Assembly: GCA_964505995.1 (NCBI GenBank)
Contig: CAZDLB010000039.1
Span: 1-15,483 of the forward strand
Source of the DNA: JAJRVH01 sp964505995
GTDB lineage: Bacteria; Pseudomonadota; Zetaproteobacteria; Mariprofundales; Mariprofundaceae
Length of the DNA: 15,483 nucleotides
Direction of reading: 5' to 3'
Numbering within the stretch: position 1 is the first letter of the stretch; each line of letters starts with the position of its first letter. Shown here one piece after another: positions 10,029 through 15,483 of the stretch. The notes beneath the pieces were generated by a model that saw only the letters and a program-made list of their open reading frames with translations, ran no database searches and was not told the DNA's origin. The position numbers and the translations under genes are program-made.

Positions 10029-10228
10029 CCTGATCCGCCTCCCCTTATCGTCCGCCCGGCCAACGGGACAAGCCAGCCCCTCGTGCCGCGCCTTGCCGCG
10101 AATGATGGCGGCAATCCGCGCAATTGCCTATTCCTTCCACGCGCCTAGCATGGCGGCATGCACCGATGCAAGCATAGACCCTTTTCCAGCGAAAGACGAA
10201 TCCACACGTCATCGTTTGGCGACTGCTG
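10029..10228. promoter_or_regulatory. Divergent intergenic region between the minus-strand run and the zinc operon
   Basis: Both multigene blocks start outward from these 200 bases, so promoters for each must lie here or just inside the genes. Weak candidates are a plus-strand TTGCCT (10124-10129) with TAGCAT (10146-10151) at 16-base spacing, and a minus-strand TTCGTC (complement of 10195-10200) with TATGCT (complement of 10171-10176) at 18-base spacing. The region around 10156-10175 is rich in GCATG/GCATC repeats. I did not see an AT-rich palindrome of the kind bound by Zur in many proteobacteria, though zinc repression would be expected for a znu operon. Confidence 0.4.
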
Positions 10229-11053
10229 ATGCGAAAAATACCCTTTTTGCTGATCCTGCCGCTGGCATGGATGCTGCTCGCATCGCCTCCGCAGGCCGCA
10301 GCCCAGGCAATCCACAAAGGTGAATCCGATATCGTCGTCACGCTGCCACCGCTGGCCGGGCTCGTGCGCATGCTCAAGCCCGATGCAGGGATCGCCTGCC
10401 TTTTCGATGCCGGCGGCGACCCGCATCACTTCCGCATGCGCCCGCATACCGTGGAACGGATGGCCCGGGCCCGACTGATGATTCGCGCATCGCGCGACGA
10501 CGCCGGCTGGCCCTTGCCTCCCCGCCATGCAAACAGCCTCGACCTTGGAGCGGATACCTCGCATGTCTGGCTGAATCCGGCTGCCCTTGCGCAGGCATGG
10601 GAACGGCTTGCGGGCAGGCTGAAACAGCTCTACCCCGCGGAAGCCGCCGCGATCGACCAGCGCCTGCAACGGGCCATGGCCGAGACCGAGCGCATGCGGC
10701 TGGCCTGGCAGGCCCGCCTGCAGGGCGTGGATGGTGTCATCATGCAGCATCCATCCTGGCTGGGCATGATGCGCCAGATGGGCATCCCGGTTCTGGCCGT
10801 GCTGGAATCGGGACATCACGGGGATGAGGCCAGCCCGAGGGATCTGGAGAACGCCCTGGATCTGCTGCGGAAGCATCCGCACGCATGGCTGCTCGGCGAT
10901 CTGGCGCACAGCTCGCGCGCGCTGGACTGGCTTGCGCGCCACAGCCAGGCCACGCGCGTGACACTGGATGCACTGGGGGAGTGCGATACGAACTGGCTGA
11001 CGCTGATGCAGGACAACCTTGCGCGGCTGCCGTCAGTGCCCGACAGGCCCTGA
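10229..11053 (+). CDS. znuA: Zinc ABC transporter periplasmic binding protein ZnuA
   Basis: A 274-residue cluster A-I metal-binding protein of the Zn/Mn ABC uptake type. A signal peptide (about 1-25, ending AQA) precedes the mature domain. Likely metal ligands in family order are His66/His67 in 'GGDPHHF', His112 in 'SHVWLNP', His174 in 'IMQHPSWLG' and an acidic residue near Asp247 in 'TLDALGE'. 'HVWLNP' is the characteristic family motif. The His/Asp-rich loop found in many ZnuA proteins is absent, and the protein is shorter than E. coli ZnuA (about 310). It is followed three bases later by the ATPase gene. No good Shine-Dalgarno precedes the ATG, but the signal peptide supports this start. 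Zinc is the most likely substrate; manganese cannot be excluded. Confidence 0.88.
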   Translation: MRKIPFLLILPLAWMLLASPPQAAAQAIHKGESDIVVTLPPLAGLVRMLKPDAGIACLFDAGGDPHHFRMRPHTVERMARARLMIRASRDDAGWPLPPRHANSLDLGADTSHVWLNPAALAQAWERLAGRLKQLYPAEAAAIDQRLQRAMAETERMRLAWQARLQGVDGVIMQHPSWLGMMRQMGIPVLAVLESGHHGDEASPRDLENALDLLRKHPHAWLLGDLAHSSRALDWLARHSQATRVTLDALGECDTNWLTLMQDNLARLPSVPDRP

Positions 11054-11056
11054 ATC

Positions 11057-11857
11057 ATGACCGTGGCGCATGCGCAGAGCGCACCGCTTCTCGAGCTGTC
11101 GGGCATCCGCGTCGGTCCGCCCGAGCAGGCGGTTCTCGAGGACATTCATCTTAAGCTGCATGCCGGCCATTTCATGGGCATCGTCGGGCCCAACGGCGCC
11201 GGCAAGAGCACGCTGCTCAATCTCATCGCCGGACTCACGCAGCCCGATGCCGGCCATATCGATCTGTTCGGCGAGTGCCTGAAGCGATTCAATCGCCGCC
11301 GACTGCTCCGGCAAGTCGGGGTTCTGCATCAGTTCCACGACCATCAGCCGCGCCTGCCGATCCGTGTGCGCGATGTCGTGGCCATGGGCCTGCCGGGCTA
11401 TGCCAGCCCGTTCCGGCGCCGGGCATGCGATCGTCCAGCCATCGAAAAGGCCCTGGATCGCATGGACATGCTCGAGCATGCCGGCCGGGACTTTCGCATG
11501 CTCTCCGGCGGTCAGCGTCAACGCGTGCGCATCGCCCGCGCGCTGGCGGGGAAGCCACGGCTGCTGCTGCTGGACGAGCCTTCCGCGGCGCTGGACAGCG
11601 CCCGCCAGGAAAAACTGTACCGCCTGCTGCGCCGGCTCTGCGACGAGGAAGGGCTCGCCGTCATCATGGTCGAGCATGACATCGCCGCCATCAGCAGCCA
11701 TGTCGATTCGGTGGCCTGCCTGAACCGCCGCATCCATCACCATGCGCTGCGCGGCGAGGAGATTCCGGAAAGCGTCTGGCGGGCGATGTACGGCGAACAT
11801 ATCCATATCGTCGCGCATGATGCCTCGTGCATCGGCTGCGGGCATGCCCATGACTGA
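11057..11857 (+). CDS. znuC: Zinc ABC transporter ATP-binding protein ZnuC with Cys/His tail
   Basis: The cytoplasmic ATPase that powers metal uptake through ZnuB. It has 266 residues. Walker A GPNGAGKST is at 44-52, the Q-loop region 'VLHQF' near 89-93, the ABC signature LSGGQ at 149-153, Walker B LLLLDEP at 169-175 and the switch histidine in EHD at 206-208. The last 19 residues are loaded with possible metal ligands: His248, His250, His254, Cys258, Cys261, His263 and His265, with the tail ending CIGCGHAHD. Such a tail could sense or bind zinc, which is inference. The gene starts three bases after znuA and overlaps the start of znuB, indicating one operon. Confidence 0.93.
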   Translation: MTVAHAQSAPLLELSGIRVGPPEQAVLEDIHLKLHAGHFMGIVGPNGAGKSTLLNLIAGLTQPDAGHIDLFGECLKRFNRRRLLRQVGVLHQFHDHQPRLPIRVRDVVAMGLPGYASPFRRRACDRPAIEKALDRMDMLEHAGRDFRMLSGGQRQRVRIARALAGKPRLLLLDEPSAALDSARQEKLYRLLRRLCDEEGLAVIMVEHDIAAISSHVDSVACLNRRIHHHALRGEEIPESVWRAMYGEHIHIVAHDASCIGCGHAHD

Positions 11858-12692
11858 ATTCCTGCACGCCTTCCTGACCAGTCCGGTCATGGCCGAGAGC
11901 CTGATCCCGGCGCTGCTGATCGCGGTCGTGACCGCCTCGATGTCGGTGATGATCATGGCCCACCGGCTATCCTTCCTGACCGTCGGCGTATCCCATGCCT
12001 CGCTGGCCGGCATGGGGCTGGCGCTGACGCTGTCCCTGCCCTTGCTGCCTGCGGCTGCCGGTTTTGCCGTGCTCATCGCGCTGCTGCTGGCGCTGATCCC
12101 GCGCAGACAGGGCATCAGCGAGGATGCCGGCACCGGCATCCTGTTCGCCGGCAGCATGGCGCTGGGCATCGTGCTGGTATCCACGGCACCGCGCTCGTCG
12201 GTGGATCTGTTCGGCCTGCTCTTCGGCAACATCCTGACCCTCGCGCCCGAGGACCTGCACTGGCTGATGTTCTTCGGCAGCCTGATTCTCATCGTGCTGT
12301 TCCTGGCTGCGCGCGGCTGGTGGAGCATTGCCTTTGACGCGCAGTCCGCCGAAACCTCGGGCCTGCCGGTCGCAGGCCTGAGGCTGCTGCTCTATGCGAT
12401 GGTGGGCATCAGCGTCATCCTGAGCGTCCGGCTGGCCGGCATCGTGCTCACGGCAGGCATGATGATCCTGCCGGCGGCCTGTGCCTGGTTCTGGGGGCGC
12501 TCGCTGTTCAGCCTGTGGCTGCTGTCCGTCGCGTTCTCGCTGGCCGGCTGCCTGGGCGGACTGATGTGGTCCTATGCGATGGACTGGCCTTCCGGGGCCT
12601 CGGTCGTGCTGGCATTATGCGCGCTCTTCATCCTCAGCGGCATCGTTCAAGGGAGGTTGGCATGGCTGAATCAGCTCGTCCGAAGGCAGTAG
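11850..12692 (+). CDS. znuB: Zinc ABC transporter permease ZnuB
   Basis: A polytopic inner-membrane permease of the ABC-3 family, 280 residues, with about eight hydrophobic segments. Family-like features include 'HRLSFLTVGVSHASLAGMGLAL' (with its conserved SHA), 'GILFAGSMALGIVL' and 'RLAGIVLTAGMMILPAACA'. The start is set at the ATG at 11850, which overlaps the znuC stop by eight bases (ATGACTGA). The ATG at 11844 is an equally possible start two codons earlier. An open frame continues further upstream within znuC but encodes nothing permease-like. The gene completes the znuACB set, and the next gene begins within its last codons. Confidence 0.92.
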   Translation: MTEFLHAFLTSPVMAESLIPALLIAVVTASMSVMIMAHRLSFLTVGVSHASLAGMGLALTLSLPLLPAAAGFAVLIALLLALIPRRQGISEDAGTGILFAGSMALGIVLVSTAPRSSVDLFGLLFGNILTLAPEDLHWLMFFGSLILIVLFLAARGWWSIAFDAQSAETSGLPVAGLRLLLYAMVGISVILSVRLAGIVLTAGMMILPAACAWFWGRSLFSLWLLSVAFSLAGCLGGLMWSYAMDWPSGASVVLALCALFILSGIVQGRLAWLNQLVRRQ

Positions 12693-13165
12693 TCGCCGGC
12701 ATCGGCCTTCGCTTCCTCGCCGGCGGCTACGATGCCGTGATCCTGATCTGCCTGCTGTTCATCGCCTTCATTCCCGTCACGATCGCCGAGCAGGCCTTCG
12801 GCCCGATCGAGCAATGGATCAAGGGCCTGCTGATCACGACGATCGCCTATGCCTATTTCGTCGGCTTCTGGCTGCGCGGCGGCGCCACGACCGGCATGCG
12901 CCCCTGGCGGCTGCAGGTGGCCATGGCGGGCAGCGGCGAACCGCTGACCATGCTCACGGCCACGGCCCGCTTTGCCGGCCTGATGATGACCTGGCTGGCG
13001 CTGGGCATGACGCTGTCCTACATGATGGTGCGCGACACCGATCACCTGCTGTTCTTCATCTCGGCCGCCGTTCCGGCCATCTCGCTGGCGACGATGATGC
13101 TCACGCGCGATCGCCAGGGACTGCACGACCTGATCTCGGGCACGACCGTCTATCGCCTGCAATAA
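12662..13165 (+). CDS. RDD-family membrane protein
   Basis: A 167-residue membrane protein. The RDD hallmarks are 'LRFLAGGYDAVIL' near residues 14-26 (Arg and Asp retained), 'RGGATTGMRPWRLQV' near 74-88, and a C-terminal 'RDRQGLHDLISGTTVYR'. About three to four membrane segments are visible. RDD proteins include Na+/H+ antiporter-like members and many of unknown function, so the transport role is not settled. The ATG at 12662 has GGGAGG five bases upstream and lies 31 bases inside znuB in another frame. This strong site is why the short form is preferred over a longer open frame from 12515. The overlap suggests co-expression with the zinc importer. Confidence 0.85.
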   Translation: MAESARPKAVVAGIGLRFLAGGYDAVILICLLFIAFIPVTIAEQAFGPIEQWIKGLLITTIAYAYFVGFWLRGGATTGMRPWRLQVAMAGSGEPLTMLTATARFAGLMMTWLALGMTLSYMMVRDTDHLLFFISAAVPAISLATMMLTRDRQGLHDLISGTTVYRLQ

Positions 13166-13483
13166 TCATCCATTTATCCAATCACGGAATGCGCTGAACA
13201 GGTCCGGACTCATCCTCCACCGGCAACGACATGTCAGGCGGATTTTGTTTGAAAGGTCTTTCGACTGACCGCATGGGGTGCCTTACCTGGGATGGAGCAG
13301 ACACTGAGGCAGACGGATACCGCAATCCGGAAAGCCATCTCAAACACGACGACCGCCATCAGCCTGCCCGGGCAACTCTGCATTCAGCCGCATCTACTAT
13401 GGTTCAGAAGCATGTGTGGATTGGAGATACGAAGCAGGGAGAGCCTGTTGACCCTCCCTGCTTCATTGCTGTCAAAGCCTCGG
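13166..13483. other. Gene-poor gap of 318 bases
   Basis: This stretch separates the convergent ends of the RDD gene and the lipoprotein gene. I see no convincing gene: the open frames here run into, or lie antisense to, the lipoprotein and lack ribosome-binding sites and recognisable motifs. A small GACATGTC palindrome at 13228-13235 followed by ATTTTGTTT could be a weak terminator for the zinc operon. The strongest structure is the hairpin at 13431-13464, annotated separately. Confidence 0.5.
13431..13464 (-). terminator. Perfect 11-bp hairpin downstream of the lipoprotein gene
   Basis: The arms GAAGCAGGGAG (13431-13441) and CTCCCTGCTTC (13454-13464) are perfectly complementary around a 12-base loop. 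The structure begins 19 bases after the lipoprotein stop (minus strand) and about 265 bases after the RDD stop. It probably ends or protects the lipoprotein transcript and may serve both directions. There is no U-run on either flank, so it is not a textbook intrinsic terminator. Confidence 0.55.
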
Positions 13484-15025
13484 CTATTGCAAGGGCACCC
13501 GTAAGGGCACTGTTCCAACCAACAGATGCGCCCCTGTGCCGAGATCTGTCGGGAACAGATTGTCCAGAGGCCCTGCCGCACTTTCATGCCCGAACGGAGC
13601 ACTGAAGCCAATACTCATCACATAGACACCTGTTGACAAAGTCACGGTACCGGCCGGCAGACCAAGCTGGGTTTCGACACGATTGAGAATATCCTGCATA
13701 TTCACCGAGACCGTGTTCTTGCCGCCAGCATGATTTGTGAAGACATCCGTGTTCGGATTCGTGATCGTACCATTGACGGTCAGCTGCCCCGTAGCATCCG
13801 TCCCGGAAACGACAGCCGTGGCATAGGCATCAACTTGGATATCGATAAGACCGGCTCCATCCGTGATGTACTTGACCGGGGAAATCACCGCATGGGCCGT
13901 TCTCGAATCATTCTTGGAATATACATCGACAACCATGCTGCCGGTGACAGTAACCGCAGGGCCGGCGGATTGACCATCGGCGCTGCTGTAATCATCGAGG
14001 GCAAAGCTGATATTGTACCCGCTGGCAGGATTGCCCACCAGGGAAAACTGTCCGTAGGCATCCACGGTTCCAGTGACATAGCCGTAAACATTCGAGCCAA
14101 TGGTTACCTGGTTGCCAGAAAGTCCAATGCCACGAACAGCGGTAAGGAAGGATCCCGGCGGCACACAGGCCTGGAGATTGTTCTGAAGGTTCGGATCGGC
14201 CGTGCCACCCGCACTATTGATCAGGGAAGTCATATTCGCAGCAATGGCCGGCATATTCGCATTGACATTGGCCAGACTCGCGTTGAGGGCCGCCACATCG
14301 CCCCCAGTCGTTCCGAGCGGCAGCCCGTTGATGGCATCCTGCGCTGCATTTGCTGCAAATGCAGCCAGCGTAGGACTGTTCAGCGTGCCATTGGCAATGG
14401 CATCCGCGATGGCGGCGGAAATGCCCAACGCCTGAGCATTGCTACACGCCGCGCCACTCGCACCCGTGTTGATGACATCCACAGCCGATGGGTCAGTAGC
14501 TCCATTAACATTCAGATTCATGCCAAACATCTGCATGGCCAGATCGTTCGCGCTGGCTAGGTTCTCCACCGAAGTCAGATTATTGGATGCTTCCAGGAGT
14601 TTGAAAATCTCGGCCGCCACCGAGGTGATGATGTTGGCATTGGCCTGCAGCGCATTTCCAGTGACCGTGGCCAAGACAACGGAAAGACTCTGGGACGGAT
14701 CATTGGTTCCCGTGACCTCATTGTAGTAGCTTCCGGTCACGACCATTTCAACCGGCCCAGTCGTCCCCTGAGGAAGGGTGATGGAATAGCTGCCCAGATT
14801 ATCCGTCACGACAGCCGTCGCAATCGGCGACACCCCCCGAACCCCATTGGTCAGCTGAAAGACCTCAATCATGCCCCCGGCAGCCATCGGTCCCTTGGCC
14901 GCAAGCCCATTCACCGATGAGCCGGTCTGGGGGAGCGGGGTGGTTGCCACCGTTCCGCTGGAGCCACAGGCCACCATTCCCAAACCTGTCAAGCATATTG
15001 CAAGAATACTCAGTATCTTTCTCAT
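13484..15025 (-). CDS. Large secreted lipoprotein of unknown function
   Basis: A 513-residue protein with a lipoprotein signal: basic start, hydrophobic stretch, and a lipobox MVAC with Cys20 as the probable lipid-attachment site (Met at -3 is unusual but tolerated). Residues about 38-105 look like a small beta-sandwich ('NGLAAKGPMAAGGMIEVFQL', 'VVTDNLGSYSITLPQGTTGP') resembling carboxypeptidase-regulatory-like domains of surface proteins. Residues about 115-275 are Ala/Asn-rich and helical. Two further cysteines (194 and 287) might form a disulfide. Residues about 290-513 are Gly/Thr/Val-rich and beta-strand-like. GGGAGG five bases before the ATG fixes the start. GC content is visibly lower than in the operons to the left, and the upstream neighbour is a transposase remnant, so transfer or recent rearrangement is plausible. 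Function is not recognised. Confidence 0.8.
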   Translation of the reverse strand: MRKILSILAICLTGLGMVACGSSGTVATTPLPQTGSSVNGLAAKGPMAAGGMIEVFQLTNGVRGVSPIATAVVTDNLGSYSITLPQGTTGPVEMVVTGSYYNEVTGTNDPSQSLSVVLATVTGNALQANANIITSVAAEIFKLLEASNNLTSVENLASANDLAMQMFGMNLNVNGATDPSAVDVINTGASGAACSNAQALGISAAIADAIANGTLNSPTLAAFAANAAQDAINGLPLGTTGGDVAALNASLANVNANMPAIAANMTSLINSAGGTADPNLQNNLQACVPPGSFLTAVRGIGLSGNQVTIGSNVYGYVTGTVDAYGQFSLVGNPASGYNISFALDDYSSADGQSAGPAVTVTGSMVVDVYSKNDSRTAHAVISPVKYITDGAGLIDIQVDAYATAVVSGTDATGQLTVNGTITNPNTDVFTNHAGGKNTVSVNMQDILNRVETQLGLPAGTVTLSTGVYVMSIGFSAPFGHESAAGPLDNLFPTDLGTGAHLLVGTVPLRVPLQ

Positions 15026-15054
15026 GTTCGCCTCCCGCCAGATACGATTCCACC

Positions 15055-15095
15055 ATTTTATATGCCAATCTATACCACTTGCACCATATAAGCAA
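15055..15095 (-). promoter_or_regulatory. AT-rich candidate promoter of the lipoprotein gene
   Basis: On the minus strand a TTGCTT (complement of 15090-15095) and a TAGATT (complement of 15067-15072) are spaced by 17 bases. Better -10 matches TATAAA/TAAAAT (complement of 15055-15062) lie slightly further downstream without a good -35. The leader would be about 30-60 bases. The AT-rich tract stands out from the GC-rich surroundings. Confidence 0.35.
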
Positions 15096-15102
15096 GTTTT
15101 TT
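15077..15102 (+). terminator. Short hairpin plus T-run at the transposase/lipoprotein boundary
   Basis: On the plus strand ACTTGC (15077-15082) and GCAAGT (15092-15097) pair around a 9-base loop and are followed by a run of T to 15102. It has the form of a small intrinsic terminator for plus-strand transcription, but no plus-strand gene ends here and the stem is only six base pairs. It overlaps the candidate -35 of the lipoprotein promoter, so it could instead be an operator-like dyad or chance. Confidence 0.25.
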
Positions 15103-15106
15103 GTTG

Positions 15107-15483
15107 CTAACAGCGCACGCCCTCGGCATTGATGCCCGAAATCAGCATCGCAGACTTGCCCGTCACACAGTCGTTTCCGCGCGCCTTGAAGTACTTCGCG
15201 TCAATGACCAGAAACGGATACTCGCCCAACGTCCGCTCATTGAACTTGCGCACCTTCGCATCCAGCCCCATGCACAGTTGGCTCACCGTGGAGCGTGAAA
15301 ACGACACCCCGCACAACTCCTCCGTGATGCGCCTGACCTTGCCCATCGACACGCCGTTCACGTACATCTCCATCAGCCCAAGCACAAACGCCTGTTCCGA
15401 GCGCTGATAGCGCCGGAAGATCGCGCTCGAAAACGAACCGTCGCGCAGCTGCGGCACCCGCAAGGTGACCGGCCCAACGCGAA
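15107..15483 (-). pseudogene. Truncated IS256-family transposase
   Basis: The frame is open from the right edge of the window (so the true 5' end lies outside) and stops at 15107. The visible part matches the middle of IS256/mutator-type transposases: 'RVPQLRDGSFS', 'RYQRSEQAFVLGLMEMYVNG', 'ITEELCGVSFSRSTVSQLC' and 'LGEYPFLVIDAKYFKARG', whose Asp is the expected first residue of the DDE catalytic triad. The family motif continues to 'INAEGVR' and then breaks off into an unrelated Cys-stop. The second catalytic Asp, the Glu and roughly 200 C-terminal residues are missing, so it cannot be active. A TTG at 15463 is not the real start. Confidence 0.88.
15107..15483 (-). mobile_element. Remnant of an IS256-family insertion sequence
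   Basis: The element's right part extends beyond the window. Its 3' half, with the matching terminal inverted repeat, has been lost at a junction near 15112, immediately upstream of the AT-rich lipoprotein promoter region. No target duplication or terminal repeat can be recognised on this side. Confidence 0.75.

Noticed and set aside
11033..12328. 431-codon open frame antisense to znuC and znuB
   Set aside because: It lies opposite clear ABC transporter genes and has no motif of its own.
12515..12661. Longer N-terminus for the RDD protein
   Set aside because: The upstream extension lies fully inside znuB, encodes an Arg-rich stretch unlike RDD proteins, and the ATG at 12662 has a strong ribosome-binding site.
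13231..13605. 124-codon plus-strand open frame in the gap before the lipoprotein
   Set aside because: Its 3' third is antisense to the lipoprotein gene, it spans the strong hairpin, and it has no ribosome-binding site or recognisable domain.
13730..14560. 276-codon plus-strand open frame opposite the lipoprotein
   Set aside because: The minus-strand frame has a lipobox, a Shine-Dalgarno and coherent domains; this one is an Arg/Ile/Gly-rich shadow.

Overview
The window looks like chromosomal DNA of a GC-rich Gram-negative bacterium. The evidence is an FtsH/FolP/GlmM block in proteobacterial order, a lipoprotein with a lipobox, a periplasmic zinc-binding protein with a cleavable signal peptide, and a secretin-like exported protein. 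Diadenylate cyclase and YbbR genes inside that block are unlike the E. coli arrangement. From memory, they recall Desulfobacterota/deltaproteobacteria and other deep-branching proteobacteria. I cannot fix the genus from sequence alone.

Layout. (1) 138-1067 (+): an exported protein resembling the N-domain and part of the core of secretins. It converges on the next block, with a perfect hairpin near its 3' end. (2) 10028 down to 1090 (-): a tightly packed seven-gene run, orf712 - tilS - ftsH - folP - cdaA - ybbR - glmM. Most junctions are 1-4 base overlaps or very short gaps; the 129-base tilS-ftsH gap is the only one that could hold an internal promoter. The run combines tRNA-Ile lysidine synthesis, membrane proteolysis, folate synthesis, c-di-AMP synthesis with its YbbR-domain partner, and the GlcNAc-1-P branch of cell-wall synthesis. 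(3) 10229-13165 (+), divergent: a znuA-znuC-znuB zinc ABC importer followed by an overlapping RDD-family membrane protein gene. (4) 13166-13483: a gene-poor gap containing a strong 11-bp hairpin. (5) 15025 down to 13484 (-): a secreted lipoprotein with visibly lower GC and different amino-acid composition. (6) 15107 to the right edge (-): a 3'-truncated IS256-family transposase, cut by the window end on its 5' side.

How the genes fit together: the minus-strand block groups essential envelope and housekeeping functions. CdaA, YbbR and GlmM form the classical c-di-AMP/peptidoglycan-precursor module best known from Firmicutes, here spliced into the proteobacterial ftsH-folP-glmM order. The plus-strand block is a self-contained Zn(II) uptake operon. 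The right end (low-GC lipoprotein plus transposase remnant) looks like an accessory, possibly acquired, segment. The least understood items are the 712-residue protein coupled to tilS, the metal-ligand-rich tail on ZnuC, and the stand-alone secretin-like protein. I do not see a CRISPR array, tRNA, rRNA, or a defence or secretion system.
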